NCBI GenBank assembly: GCA_015179025.1
Contig: WHUX01000023.1
Span: 186,001-250,000 of the forward strand
Direction: 5' to 3'
DNA: 64,000 nt
DNA from: Terfezia claveryi
Taxonomy: Eukaryota; Ascomycota; Pezizomycetes; Pezizales; Pezizaceae
The notes below the pieces were generated by a model that searched no databases, was not told the DNA's origin, and saw only the letters and a program-made list of their open reading frames with translations. The position numbers were made by a program, and so were the translations under genes. Positions 38,785-51,089 of the stretch are shown one piece after another. Numbering within the stretch: position 1 is the stretch's first letter; the number at the start of each line of letters is the position of its first letter.

Positions 38785-41717
38785 TGTGCAGCCATGCAGC
38801 TGGCAACAATTCATGGGGGTAACGAGTAGGTATGTCTACGTACATACTGTACAGTACATACATAAATTCTTCAATTGAAGTAACCGACCTTCGGATATTT
38901 TTTTTTTTTTTCTCTCTGCGGTTGCGGGAGCTCTACCTTCGTGCATATATGAGTAACGCTGGTGGTGGTTACTAACTACAGTTGTACAGTGTTTTCGGTC
39001 ACACGCAGATTTGCCTACTAAAGGAGTCTGCATGAACTACTTCAACATTCGCGTTCATGTAATTCTCGCAGATAGCTAAAGTAAAATGGCTACCTACCAC
39101 GAACAAAATCAAAGAGTGAAACCTCCACTGCGGAATAAGTCAAAATCAGAGTGCTAGTTGTGAATCTGCCAACAAGACGCGGCTATAGCGCTATCACGAA
39201 GGCAAAATTAATATTTTCTCTTCACCAGTCGAAGGGGATGTTATTTTCTCAGTTAGAGTGTTATGTACCAATGATCTGATGCATTAGGTTACTATGTTTG
39301 CTTTTGTGGCTGCAGCTGTGCGGCTCGCGAGCATCAAGTTGTCTATAGTCGCGTAATCATTCCTGTGAATATTTTAACTCCAGTGTAGAAGCGTGGGGGA
39401 AGGGTCTTAAACTTGTGGGAAGTGGGGTTGGAAATCGGTGGTTGGTGGTTGCTATTGGCGAATCATTAATGGTTGGTAGACCGGAAGATGCACGTGCACG
39501 CTCTTCGACAAGCTGGTGCCAACAACTAGCAACCATGCTGGGTCAGCGAGGAGGAGCTCGAAGCTTCACGGGGACATCTCCGTCTGTCCATTTTAGATCT
39601 CGATAGGGATGCTGAGATCGGTCTTTTTCAGTGTTACTCTGATTTCCTCTTGAAAAGTTGCATCATATATCCGTAGTGCAAGCAAAATGGTAAAGGTTCC
39701 TGGGAATTGGATTCAGATGTACCGGATCCACGGTATCCGTGCCGAATGCAACTGCCCCTCAATTAATTGTCCGGGATTTCGTCTCTCATGAAAGTGCTCT
39801 AGCATCTGCTTCAGGTTAGACGTACGACGAAATGTGGAGTAGATTACATGTACAGTATGTAGGCACAGGCATAGATACCGCGGGGTGGCAATTCAGGAGC
39901 CCTTTTTTCATAGCAAGTTCCAAATGCACACGTGTCCAAGCCAACATGGCGCCACGGACTAGGCGATATGTTGAAATTTGTAGGTAATGGTATAAAAAAT
40001 CTGGAGTGATTATGATGTATCGACTATCAAGTCTTTTCTACAGAGAGAACTGTTTTTGTTGGACTAAACCTTGAATATATTTCGTAATTGTGATTCTATC
40101 CCACATTGGCTGTAATGACGTGATATTATGTCTTCTTTTCTAACAATATCTAGGGATCATTCGATTGAATTTATTCTTTCCATTATCGGTTATATGTAGG
40201 GTTCTGAGTTTTTCCTGCATATATCAGTCGATTGAATTTAGTTTCCATAATTATCCTGTAGAGTAAATACTTAGAAGATATGCAAGTAGGCACATAGGAC
40301 ACTGTAGATTGCAATACACAAATACAATGCAGGGCTAAACGGTATCCCGTAATTTTCGTTGGTACCTGCGGATGAAGCAGCCACCTAACAATGTGACTAT
40401 TGTCGGTGTTCCTTGTGTAGGTTTCCCAAATTGGGTGTTCTAATGTCGAGTCTGGAAGCTCCGAATCTTGTTTCGGTCGTAATGATTATTCAATTAGGTA
40501 GATGTAGTTTCTTGATAAATTTCCAATGATAGGCCCTGAAACCTATTGACCTAGGACCTTGAATAGTTGTTGCCTGGTCATGAATTCAGGGTATCTGATT
40601 AATGAGACCATCAAGCATTCTATAATCTGCGAAATTATTCTCGGATGAAGGGCTGGTGAAGGATCTACTATTTTGGACCAAAGCATGCCAACTTTTAAAA
40701 ACTATCAACACCATGAATTGTTCTAAAACTTAGTTACCATCACTCAGAGCTCCTTCTATTTATCCGTAAATGCACTTTGAATGGAAAATTCGTTCGGTGA
40801 AATTCCTTTGAAGAGTGGTTGCCTGTATCTCTCATAGAAATTTTTACGTGTAGCCATCCATGTACCAGCTTATGACCCGGAAACGACATGACAGATGCTT
40901 GTGTTACGATGAGCGTTAAGATCTTGCGTTTTTGACAAGGTTTAGCTCATCTGAAGCCTCACCACCTATGACCACCTTCTTCTAATTACTCAGGCGAGGC
41001 AGCAGGCGGAATGCAGGTACAGAATAGAATGCCTGGCAAGGTGGGGTGTGTTAGGTTCAACATTACCACTTGAATATAAATTCATGTTCACACGCCCCTA
41101 GAAACGTGACTGCTATAAGTTAGCAATGAGCAAGGTCTAGATCGTCATCATGCATCAACACCAGGTATCTATATACATATGCTGAAGCAGGGATTCAGGA
41201 AATTTTCATGCGTGAAGGAGGAAGGATTGCAGCTGCATGTGGCGAGCAGGAGCTCGTCTGTACAGGGTATATTGCAGCAGCAGTTTATGTTGTGAAACCT
41301 TTGAAGAAGCTTGGAAGCAAATCAAGTCAACAACTCCGGAAGAATTAAGAGGGCAATTGGGTCAAGTCAAAAGTGCTGATCCGGAGCCAGCTAACAGTGT
41401 GTGACACGAATGTGTTGGCTAGTCTGGTGTGAGGAGGGCCCTCCATTTCAATGTGGAGTTGCATTCTAGATTCAGACACATTGGTAACTAATCCCTAGAA
41501 CCGAACGGTGAACATGGTCCATTACGTACAAAGACGTAGTATGTACAGTGCCCAGTTCGTACACCATTCAACCTTCAGTCACAGATGCAGAGGATGGCAG
41601 ACTGGGAGAAGGAGAGCGGGGTCAGCGATCACGGCACGAATTCCCTTTGCAATTCCCTTTATCATTTCAATTCTCGATGTAAATAACGCGGGACGGCAGA
41701 CTAACCTACCAGACCCT

Positions 41718-41811
41718 TGAATCCACCCGGATTTCCAGATGGCTCGTCATGGTCCCCTCAATCGGAGTATTGAGTTTTTTTAGATTTTTTTTTTTTTTTT
41801 TATAAAAAAGA
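41718..41811 (+). repeat. LINE/SINE 3' tail, isolated copy
   Basis: Contains GAATCCACCCGG-ATTT-CCAGATGG and GGTCCC-CTCAAT-CGGAGT. Both correspond to the paired hairpins of the other copies, but pairing is weakened by base changes. A GAGT motif and a T then A tract follow. Confidence 0.65.
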
Positions 41812-43759
41812 GGAAAACGTCATTCAGGAACCCACAGTGCACTGAAACACAACCGAGTCTCAACCCCGCGGCCGCCAATCGTCCACTCTTTAGAATGGAC
41901 ATTCCGTTCTCCACACTGGCGAAGTTAATTTTAGTTAGACTGCCCACCCAGGTTACTCGGCTTGCAGGAAAAGTGCATGCGGGAGCGAAAATATTGATGT
42001 GGCAATCGCCGGGTTCCGAAGATATGTACATACCGCCCCAGCATGTTGACGGCATGTCCTGCCTGGGACCTGCATTGCATATTTCGGCATGCATCTGTTT
42101 AGGCGGACCTTGATTAGAACAGAGAATTCCAGCTTCCACACCTTGGGATGGGACACAAAGCTAGAGTTGGCCGTGCATGCATATAGTAGGTACATTCTTA
42201 AGTTTAGCAATGCAATGTGTTTAAAGTACAATACCTAAGATCATAAGATGGGTTTACTTGGCTCCGGAGGATGCCATGCCACAAGGAATCACTTTTTAAG
42301 GTTGAGATTTTCATTTCGTAAGGTCGTAAACACTAGAGCTAACGGTAGATACTGTAGGTGTCGAAAATGCAGTACTGTAAGTATATAAGTACCAGATCTA
42401 GATTAGTTATGAATAATTAAAGATACTTAGGGTCTGGGGTGGGATAAGTTTCATTTATCTTCTATTGCATTATCTTTCTTTTTTCTAAAGATATCACAAG
42501 ATGACTTTTAGATAGATGGGGATTGAGAACAATTTAGGACTTATGGCACAGGCACAACCTGCCATCCAACTAACTCTGGTTAGGGTTGCATATGCCCCTA
42601 TCAGTTGGGGTCAATGACCGTCAATCCCACAGTTAACGGCTGTCAACTGCAGTCCACTTATATAACCTTTCGTATTACGAGGTCAAACATTCATGACCCG
42701 AGGTTGAATAACGGGAATACTAGATATATCCTTCGATTATAAAAATTTATGATTTATTTTCTCATGGATGATTCTCAACAGTGACTCCTTATATCGCTCT
42801 TACGTGCAGCGACAACTGTTACCCTCAGATAGGTGAGGGTAACCAAGGTAACTAGAACCTGGGTATTATACAGTACTGAATTAGGGTTATATATGCAACA
42901 TGAGACTTAACCTGGTTGACATCATGAAATTAGTCTAGCTGGCCGACCCGCATAGGGCCACGGGTTTGGGCCGCCATGGGACGTCGACTGTGATCGGCGT
43001 AGTGGCCTATGGGCATAACTGCAAGCAAGGCAGTACGTCTCCAACCTATCACTGCATATGCATGACCTCGGGCCTTCCGCCGTTACACTGGTACATGTAC
43101 AAGACCAAATCCGCAGAACTCGATCTTCGAATATACACTAGTACCGTGGCCATCCCCACCGGGATCGCATATGTGTAATGTGAATTTTTTTAAAAAGTAC
43201 CGTGGCCACTGAGGAAGGCTTTTTTCCGGGTACTTAATTCAGTACTCGTATGTAAACTCTATGACGAAGGAGCGCATTCCCGAATGGGTGCTCGGCTGCA
43301 ATGTCCAACTCCGGGTCGTTCCCTGCCCGTGTCTGCATTCACGAAAAAGACTACATGGCCAGCACCGTCAAGGCACTGGGCCGATCACCAGTACGTCCTA
43401 TACAAAAGCTATCGTACCACACAAAAGTATGCTATACCGGTACATGTACAAATCTGTACTGCATTCATTTACACTGTGTAACCATAAAAACACTGCATAC
43501 TGTGCACACGTATAACTGCAGTCCATTGCCAACAATTAATGGACAATTAATTTTTTATTTATCTAATGTTAATGCTCGTATATAACTTAAGGCCATGGCA
43601 AGGTAATGGACAATCAAAACTCACAAGGTCGGAGGCCAGACCGTCTCCTTTCTACCCTCTTAATCATCCTTAGGTTGCTTGAAACACTAGATACAGATCT
43701 TAGATGGCATCGGGGCCGTGGATCTGGAATCCAGTTGCAACACCAAGCCTGGCTCAAAA

Positions 43760-43910
43760 CGAGTCACTCAGCTATTTGTACTTAGCTTGCGTGGGTCTGG
43801 CAGATTAACTTGCCTCACCCTAAATCCACTCAGGTTTCTGGGTGGCTCCTCATGGCCCCCCTAACGGGGCCGCATAGGAGTAACAAGTAATTTTTTTTTT
43901 AAAAAAAAGA
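43760..43910 (+). repeat. LINE/SINE 3' tail, longer copy
   Basis: Matches the LINE at 16.8-17.8 kb over a longer stretch, including GGCAGATTAACTTGCC upstream of the hairpins. Hairpin one is CCACTCAG-GTTT-CTGGGTGG (43826-43845); hairpin two is GGCCCC-CCTAAC-GGGGCC (43854-43871). An ATAGGAGTAA motif and a T/A tract end the copy. Confidence 0.72.
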
Positions 43911-45376
43911 AATGGCCCAAAACGAAAATGCTAGCCCTTCCCAGCCCAACACGAGAATTCTGCATGTACATGCAATTCCCCCGGCTCGTAGCTCCATTGC
44001 TCCTCCAATCCATAAATTTGAATAACATATATTCCCATATCGACCAATTATAACAAGGTAACATCATTATGTTCATCCACAAGCACTCACGGCTAGGTGA
44101 TGAGCAACACAGTTCACCTCGGTTGATTCGCACAGGGCCGCCGTAGGTGCCTGTCCTGTTTTGGTAGTTACTCATTACTCGTGATCGTATTTAGTGTATG
44201 TAGTCTATGGCGAGGAACTGCAGCCCTGCAACTAAGTACAACCTATATCCTCTACAACCGCTGGGCCACTCATTACCCCACCTTGCGTACAAGGCCAGAG
44301 GCAACCTTCTGGATAATACCGGTACCAACGAAGAACAGGGGTGCATTGCGCAAGTGGAATCTTGGTAACCTCCCTGCACTCCGGGCTGTAGAGCTCCCTC
44401 CCAGGCCAGAGTCTTCACGCCCCTGCCAGCTCCTAGTAGTTAGCTGACATCAGAGGGTGATGGTCGACTGTAATATCGAACCTACACAGAAATTTCCGCT
44501 GAGAGCCTCACATTGTACACAGGTAGGCAGGTCCTAAACGGCTGGCTATACAGTGGCCAAGAGTTTGCACTTATTGGTAAGTATTACGTGGACAAAAATC
44601 TCCGTTCAGCGCCCACATTGCAACGCAATCCCCCCCCTCCGACACCATTATTTCAACATCGCACAACGAAAACGACATGGCTCGCATTTGACTGATTTAA
44701 CCAAAAAAAAAGTTACATAGATACACGATGTCCTGGAAAGGAAATGAGATTAAGTCAAAGAAAAAAAGAAGTCCCGGCACAAGCTTATATAAAATTTGCT
44801 ACTTCCCTGCATCAATCTGGGCTTCTTTGCTTCTTTTCTTTGTACCGTGACTTCCCGCCAAATGAAGATAAATCTTGATACGTTACACGTACAAGCTACA
44901 ATACAATCCAGCGACAGTGTGGGTAATCTATCTTAACTTCTGGGCCCTGCATCCTGTAGCTAGTGAATTACTATAACTACTGCGTGGTACCTGTAGCGGG
45001 AGGGCGGCTCGGACGGCCCATGACCAGGGGTTAGGTAAATCTCTAGGTCCAGATGGATAGGGGAAGTACGGTATGAGAAATAGGTGAGGGGAGAGCTGTG
45101 AGGCCAGTGAAGGAAGGGAACAAATATCACTGTGAGGGACCGTGTGTCATGAACAGTGACGAGATGAAGAGAATAGTAGTAGCTGTGTATTGAACTGCTG
45201 TGATCTGGATTGATGATCATCTACCATAAAGTAGGAAATACACAAGCTATATATACAATATGAACGAATATCTGAAGGCTCACATGCTGTTGAATCCGTA
45301 TAGGACGTCATATGAAGCACATATACGTTCGTATGTGCGGAACCTTAACACATGTGATGGGCATGTGGGTACGGTA

Positions 45377-45879
45377 TACAGTATACTCTCAATATAAGAA
45401 TATTCCCCCCCCCACCCCCATACAAAATAAGAATATATTTGATAGAAGAATATTCTTATTTTTTCGTGGTTGTTTACTAAAGTATTCTTATAGCAGTACC
45501 TGACTGGGTAATGTATAAATAGCCTAGCCAGAATAGGAATGCTTATTGATAAGAACTACTACACCTACAATACCACCTCCAAACTTCCGAGCTAATTCTA
45601 TATGCCGGCTACTGGTACATTGAAACGTCAAGCGTGGACAGAAGAAGAAGGCAAGCAGATATATGACTATGCAAATGCACATCCTGATCTCACATGGCGA
45701 GTTACCGCCTTCTTCACTTCATCCAAGGCTGTTCCTAGTCCTCCTATAGGTACCTAGTTCTTCCTCTACCACACGTTAATTCTCTTTTTTGAAGTACACC
45801 TTTAGTAGTTACCCTGACATTTGATATAGGAATATTACCCCCCTGCCGGACGATATTCTTATATCGAGAGTATACTGTA
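45377..45879 (+). mobile_element. TA-flanked inverted-repeat element (family X, copy 1)
   Basis: The left end TACAGTATACTCTC and ATATAAGAATAT is mirrored at the right end by ATATTCTTATAT and GAGAGTATACTGTA. This gives terminal inverted repeats of about 27 bp ending in TA, as in pogo/Tc1-type elements with TA target duplications. The element is about 503 bp and contains a TATA-like GTATAAATA (near 45513) and a short reading frame at 45602-45757. It is too short to encode a transposase, so it is non-autonomous. Its ends resemble those of copies at 49.6 and 53.5 kb. Confidence 0.72.
45602..45757 (+). pseudogene. N-terminal fragment of a helix-turn-helix-like protein
   Basis: An ATG-to-stop frame of 51 residues within the inverted-repeat element. 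It starts MPATGTLKRQAWTEEEGKQI and continues YDYANAHPDLTW. The block 'YANAHPDLTW' resembles the first helix-turn-helix of Abp1/CENP-B and pogo-type transposases, which read like 'HPDLTQ.DLA.WF'. The frame ends soon after, so the copy is truncated. A related start (MASSSK...QAWTKLD) is found on the minus strand of the element at 49.6-50.2 kb. The function is not known. Confidence 0.45.
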
Positions 45880-48145
45880 GCTAGGTATGGGCTGAATGAC
45901 ATGCACGACATTCTAACACGAAGTTGCGCATCGAAGCTACCGTAGCTAGCGCTAGGAAGGCCAGTGAGGAGGGTTCGATATTGATATGTTGACCGATCTA
46001 GAACGCATGGATTGAAGGTAAACATTAGAAGATCCCAATATTGAAAGGTTACTGAGCGAGTGGTATCGCTGGGTATTGAATGGAGGATGCAGCGGTGGAT
46101 CTTAGTGCAGTGAAGCAGTGTGAGTGTGAGAACGTGCCAGTGTGAATACAGCGGATGTTCGATCAGGAGTAGACAGTCTTATTGAGTCTATCGAGAGAAG
46201 TATATCAATATATGAGTGTCCTGAGAGCTCGTATCTATAGAGACGAGATCAGGGTAAAACGTTCAACGAAGCAGTTTAAGCTAGCTATCCAAAGAGCAGT
46301 TATACCATGAGTACGCGTACGCGCAAGCCGTTATGCCAGATGCATGAGTGAATGCGTAAGCATTGGATTGATGTGGAAGCAGTAAACTAAGTGCGAGAGC
46401 ATTAACTGGAAGCAACGAAGAGCATTAACGAGTATTGGTATGTAGGCTAGTAAGCGAAGATAGCAAGAACATGTGAAGAGAAGAAATAACGCAGAGATCC
46501 TTTTAGCAAGGTAACAAGTGCTCGCAATAGGTATCAGCAATACATAGCGGAGAGACTTGACTGTATGCGTAAAGAAATGGCCATTTCAACACCCAATATG
46601 CCAATTACCTACTTATACTGTCAAAGAGAGATTCAAGGAATATCAACGTTCTAGCAGATATATTCGGAATTGGGCACCGATGGCAAGAGCTAAGTATGTA
46701 TGTATCAGGTATTATTTGTATGTAACTGGATCAAAAGGAACCGGCAAACATGGAAAGACAATGGGAATATATTGATTACAGAAGCCGGGGGAATTGTGGC
46801 TACTTTGAATATATGTTCTGGGCCGTTCGTGGGCGGCATACCCACTATGCCGGCCGCGGGCAATTAATATAATTCCTCAATTTGGTAAATCTCAATCGAA
46901 CAAAACATTCTGCGACACTCAAAAAACACCCTAAGAAGGTATTTTGACCGCCTTATCCACATCATATACCCTTCCTGTTGATTAGTGGGAGACGGCAGAC
47001 ATTGAACAAGGGAGAATTCCGGAAAAATTACCTCAAGCCATTCAGATGGTGAAGTACATGCTGGCGATGTTAACAACTCATCACTGCATCTCTGATGATG
47101 AATGGAATAGGGAAGAGGATACTGAGTTTACTGCTGCCCTAAAAATCCGCAACCCTATCTAATTTTGGAAATTAGTTTCTTATCCGCGGGGTTTCTTATT
47201 GACGGGGCATTATTGCTCAGGCTATATTGACCATCTTATGCTGAATATCGATACGCTATGTGGAATTCAGTGAAATTTGGAGCAATCATAATTATAATAT
47301 CTTTTGTCTACATCTTGTTGCAAGATTGATTTTTATACTAGAAAAATCCAGGCTATTCCTCACTTATAGAATCCAGGTCAGGTGCAAAGCGGTACTTTCT
47401 TAATAACAGGTACTGTTTTATATACAGATTGCTAAGCTACTCCAAGTTCTTGATTTTAAACCAAAACGAAGCAGGTTCTACCTAGAATTATACAACAGGT
47501 AGATGGTATTTTACAGCGTTGTGGGAGATCAAATGGTACAATGCTACAACAAACCTCATACTTTTGCAGTTTGATATTGCTGTAACCTTTACCCAACTAC
47601 TGACCTTATGGGCTTAGAGTTTGATATTTTAGATACTCTAACTGCTCGGTAAACCACAGTTCACCAGGCATCTATAACAACCGGTGTTGCGAAAACTTCT
47701 ACTCTAATTGTTGTCGCCGATACTTTAAGAATAATCTGAAATGCTTAATTTATTAACATACGAAAGTATCAACAGATCATGACTATATTGCTCTAGCTGA
47801 ACCAAATTGGAATGTTAGAGGGGGGTCTAATCGACTGGGAAATCAATGAATCTTTTGCAGTCGCTGGGAAATTATCAATTCTTTTTTTTTCTAGTAAATC
47901 AGTACTTTATCAATACACCAAATTGAGTAATTATTTAAATTGCCCGCGAGCGGCCCAGAACATATATACCATACTTCTCTCTTCTGGACATCTTGGCTTA
48001 AAAATTACTGTAACGTATGTGGTCTTGTTGTACATATTTAGCATTCGTTGGGGAGCTTTTACTCGTATTCAAGTTAATCTAACCTATGCCCAGGGACCGC
48101 ATCTCCTGGCCGAGCCCGGTCGATTGTCCAAACCCCCCGGGCCGG
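45880..48145. other. Repeat-rich region without a recognised gene
   Basis: Likely old transposon sequence. A short frame near 47100 (DDEWNREEDTEFTAALK) looks coding in composition, but has no recognised family or start. The region is AT-rich from about 47200 to 48050. Confidence 0.4.
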
Positions 48146-48480
48146 TCACCAGCTCCTAATTACATGAACACAAATGAAAGAAGGCGGTCCCCCTCCTTCC
48201 CAGCTCCCGGCAGCAATGACCCCCGAATCCCCGATCACCTCCATAGTGCCCCCACACCTTTCGCACCACCCTTGATCCGTCTCCAGACTCTCCACCCCCT
48301 TCCCCGCCACCACGGCCCAAGCGCACTCCATTCCATGAGCAGCGTTCTGGATCTTCCCGCACACACAGAGCGGGTCCGATCTCGAATATCCAGGCCTTGG
48401 TCCATCACTAAGTATTTTATGCCTTTGATTGCCCGAAGAAGCGGGCTTTGTCGCGCGGCTCAAACTGTATGGGCTGTTTA
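48146..48480 (-). pseudogene. LINE C-terminal zinc-knuckle relic
   Basis: The minus-strand frame reads SDGPRPGYSRSDPLCVCGK then IQNAAHGMECAW. The CxC...H...C arrangement with an 'IQNAAH' block is typical of the C-terminal knuckle of Tad-clade non-LTR retrotransposon proteins. It is a short 5'-truncated fragment, with no reverse transcriptase left and in-frame stops just upstream. It belongs to a different LINE lineage from the copies at 17 kb and 49 kb, whose knuckles differ. Confidence 0.65.
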
Positions 48481-48904
48481 ATACTCCATGATATCAAGAA
48501 TGAGTAATGCTGGTGTTTACCACATTGGTGCTGACTGGCCGTAAATAAGCTAGCACTGGCATAGTCTCGATCACACTGGCATCCTTATTGGGCTACCATA
48601 ACCGCACCAAAGCAACTTGTCTCTTATTTTTCTATGTATGTCCTGTACATACCTGTACATATCAAGCTCCTCTCATCTTTATAATGGAAACTACATCTCT
48701 ATGTGTATGGAATCAACTTGGTTTTAAATGAGCCTCTATATCTAGCTTTGAAAAATCCAGGAAATATATGTGCTGGGCTACCCGCGAGCAGGGCGCCTGT
48801 CACGGGGCCCATGTACATATATTCCACACCTGCTATCTTAAGACGGGTGTGTGCTAATAACAATGTCAAAAGAGATATAAAGCAATGAGTCTGGCCAGAA
48901 GGTA

Positions 48905-49600
48905 CATTATAGTTACCTTACGGAGTACGGATGGCACCTTGGAGACTTGCATCTAAATATTGAGGGGAATGAGAAGGCAGACCGGACCGCCAATTTCCAG
49001 TCCCATCTGGGCGCATTCACAGGTATGACCCGCACAGTAACAGAAGGGGGGCTACGTGCCTCCAAGGCGTTACGAAAAGAGGCGAGAACGAGTGCGGGAT
49101 ACGGGGTCAGGAGAGTGGAGTGGGACCGTCAGGCCCTATCAGCGTACACCTGGCTGCGGACGAACAGAGGCCCTCAGAAAAGTTGGCTCCATCACATCGG
49201 TAAAGCGGAGTCTGCGGAGTGCGTCCCTCGGAGACAGGAGAACACATATTCTTCAACTGCCCACGCTTCGACCGCCCCCAGGAGAGCCCTTTTAGGGAAA
49301 AAGCGCCGTTGGGAAGAGCTCGACAAGCCGGAATGGAGAAAGGAGGGAGAGGAAACATACGAGGCTACGGAAGCCTTCTTCAAGTTGTTATATCACGAGC
49401 TCACTTAGTCCAGCTCACTTTTTACCAGTTCAAAGTTGTACCAGTTTATCAGTTATCACGAGTCTCCTTTGTATGAGCAGTTCATTATTCCCATTTTTTC
49501 CCGAGTCCATTTTTAGTCTCACCGGTTATTGGTTCAGTTAGAGGTCGAGGCTCAGTCAGGCTCAGTCAGGCTCTCGGGTCATCGGCTAGTCCGTTAATGA
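48905..49600 (+). pseudogene. LINE 3' portion: RNase H end and zinc knuckle, frameshifted
   Basis: From about 48915 the plus strand reads YGWHLGDLHLNIEGNEKAD (end of RNase H, with the GNEKAD block), then YTWLRTNRGPQKSWLHHIG, SAEC, a shifted frame ETGEHIFFNCPRF, and back to EEETYEATEAFFKLLYHELT-stop at 49408. The C...H....C knuckle is split by a frameshift at about 49220, so the copy is dead. The 3' untranslated part continues to about 49600 and includes a doubled GCTCAGTCAG. It ends where the inverted-repeat element at 49604 starts. Confidence 0.75.
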
Positions 49601-49603
49601 CAG

Positions 49604-50170
49604 TACAGATGACTCTCGATACAAGCATATCGTTCGGACCGGGAGAAGTATGCTTGTAACCAATATATGCTTATAGCAAGAGAAAATAGGTAACTATAAA
49701 ATGAAGTTAACTAGCGCTAGGAAATGTTGTGGAATAGGCTTAGCAGAGCATATAAACAAGAAATATCCAAACGAGAGTAGTAGGTGTGGAAGTGGGAATG
49801 TCAAGGAGAGGAGGCACCAGAAGGTCAGTGATCCTGCGCTGAACATACAGACGCCTGCATTGAATTTCTAGAGTCTCAATACTTTTCTCCTCACGCTGTA
49901 GAATATCTTGTAGGTCCCTGATATTGGCTGTAGGTTCAGCTTGAAGAGAAAAGGGGAGTAATCCTTCAATATGTGCGGGCGCTACACGTATACCCTGAGG
50001 TGTAACCGGTCAAGCTTCGTCCATGCCTGATGCTGTTGGACAACCGAAGATTTGGAAGAAGAGGCCATTGTTTTCACAGTCAGTATGTATACATCATTGG
50101 ATCACTCGGTATGATACAAAACCAAGTAAGCTAATTTGACAGTGAACAGGTGACATGAAATCGAGAGTGC
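49604..50170 (-). mobile_element. Inverted-repeat element (family X, copy 2), right end truncated
   Basis: The left end TACAGATGACTCTCGATACA then AGCATAT closely matches the left end of the copy at 53480. At the right only ATCGAGAGT (about 50164) remains of the inverted repeat. Inside, on the minus strand, an ATG near 50069 starts MASSSKSSVVQQHQAWTKLD. After a break, the C-terminal part reads AHIEGLLPFSLQAE, IRDLQDILQREEKSIETLEI and RRLYVQRRITDLL. The two ends of one gene are joined by an internal deletion. No transposase core is present. The gene orientation is minus. Confidence 0.6.
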
Positions 50171-50181
50171 ATCAGCATTTG

Positions 50182-50302
50182 ACATCTACGACCATAGACT
50201 GAAGAAAACGAGGCATCCCGTCCGCTCTGCCATATCTAAGCTTCAGATCGCCAGGCTAGTACTGCAGTGGGTGACCATGCGGGAATCCCTGGTGTTGTAG
50301 AT
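50182..50302 (+). rRNA. 5S ribosomal RNA gene
   Basis: A 121-nt sequence with the fungal 5S pattern: ACATCTACGACCATA at the 5' end, GCATCCCGTCCGCTCTGCCA in the middle, the internal promoter region (TAAGC...GGCTAGTACTGCAGTGG), GTGACCA, and GAATCCCTGGTGTTGTAGAT at the 3' end. The terminal stem ATCTAC/GTAGAT pairs perfectly, and a run of seven T follows directly as a Pol III terminator. It appears intact. Dispersed 5S genes of this kind are normal in filamentous ascomycetes. Its product joins the large ribosomal subunit. Confidence 0.9.
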
Positions 50303-50375
50303 TTTTTTATTTTCTCACAGCACTTAGCTACAGTATATACATCATCAGGATGCTGATTACTGCATCATCATTTGA

Positions 50376-50474
50376 CATCTACGACCATAAACTGAAGAAA
50401 AAGAGGCATCCCGTTCGCTCTGCCATATCGAAGCTTTAGATCGCCGGGCTAGTACTGCAGTGGGTGACCACGCG
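50376..50474 (+). pseudogene. Truncated 5S rRNA copy
   Basis: It begins ACATCTACGACCATAAACTG, 194 bases after the start of the intact gene, and follows it with a few transitions to GTGACCACGCG. It then lacks the last 20-25 nt, including the 3' half of the terminal stem and the T tract. The 12 or so bases upstream (GCATCAKCATTTG) are shared with the intact copy, so the duplication included flanking DNA. Confidence 0.85.
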
Positions 50475-50639
50475 ATAAAGTCTCCCATCGCAGCTCTAAA
50501 CAGGCAATCTGCAATTATCTTCCCTAGCATTGTTTGATTACCTTTTTGGGAAGTCACACTAGTCAGTCCCGATTTGGCCCCTACCATTTCTGGTCTCCCA
50601 GACTACCATTTTAGGAATCGTGCTACTCCTCTTTTGGCA

Positions 50640-50702
50640 CACCACGCCAGTATTCTGCAACACCACACCAGTACTCTGTACACCACACCAGTACTCTACA
50701 GC
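50640..50702. repeat. About 20-nt tandem repeat, three units
   Basis: Three imperfect copies of ACACCACACCAGTACTCTG with small spacers. It is a local repeat with no gene attached. Confidence 0.65.
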
Positions 50703-51089
50703 CTTTTGTTTTTTTATATACACAGTATGCGGTCCCAACATAGTACTCTGCAGCTGCCATATTCTCGGCCCCTATACCAACTTTGAACGGCTTGGTTTAT
50801 CTCAACATGTCCTAGGATATGACAGATCATTGGTTTTTCAGCCAGGCCCTCAGGATCAAAAACTATATATTGTACGGTCATTCCCTCCTCCTTGAACCAC
50901 CAGTCTCTACAGCCCCTCCAGTCATCACCAAATTGCAGTCACACTGTCATTTGCCTCCTAGGCCCCGTATCCTCTGCACTTCCTCTGCATCGCTCAAATA
51001 TATTGCACTTGCACCGTCATTTGCCTCCTCCTATGGTCTGCCACTCTTTTTCCGGCATCCCCGATAGACCTCCAAAGTATTGTCTACAT

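Larger units (their letters stand above)
30301..45376. other. Long gene-free region with scattered retroelement tails
   Basis: About 15 kb with no host gene that I can support. It holds three LINE tails (38.7, 41.7 and 43.8 kb), a copy of a dispersed motif at 35928-35962, a second relative at 41413-41444, and homopolymer tracts such as the A tract near 36327-36345. Open frames are short and lack motifs. Confidence 0.5.
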
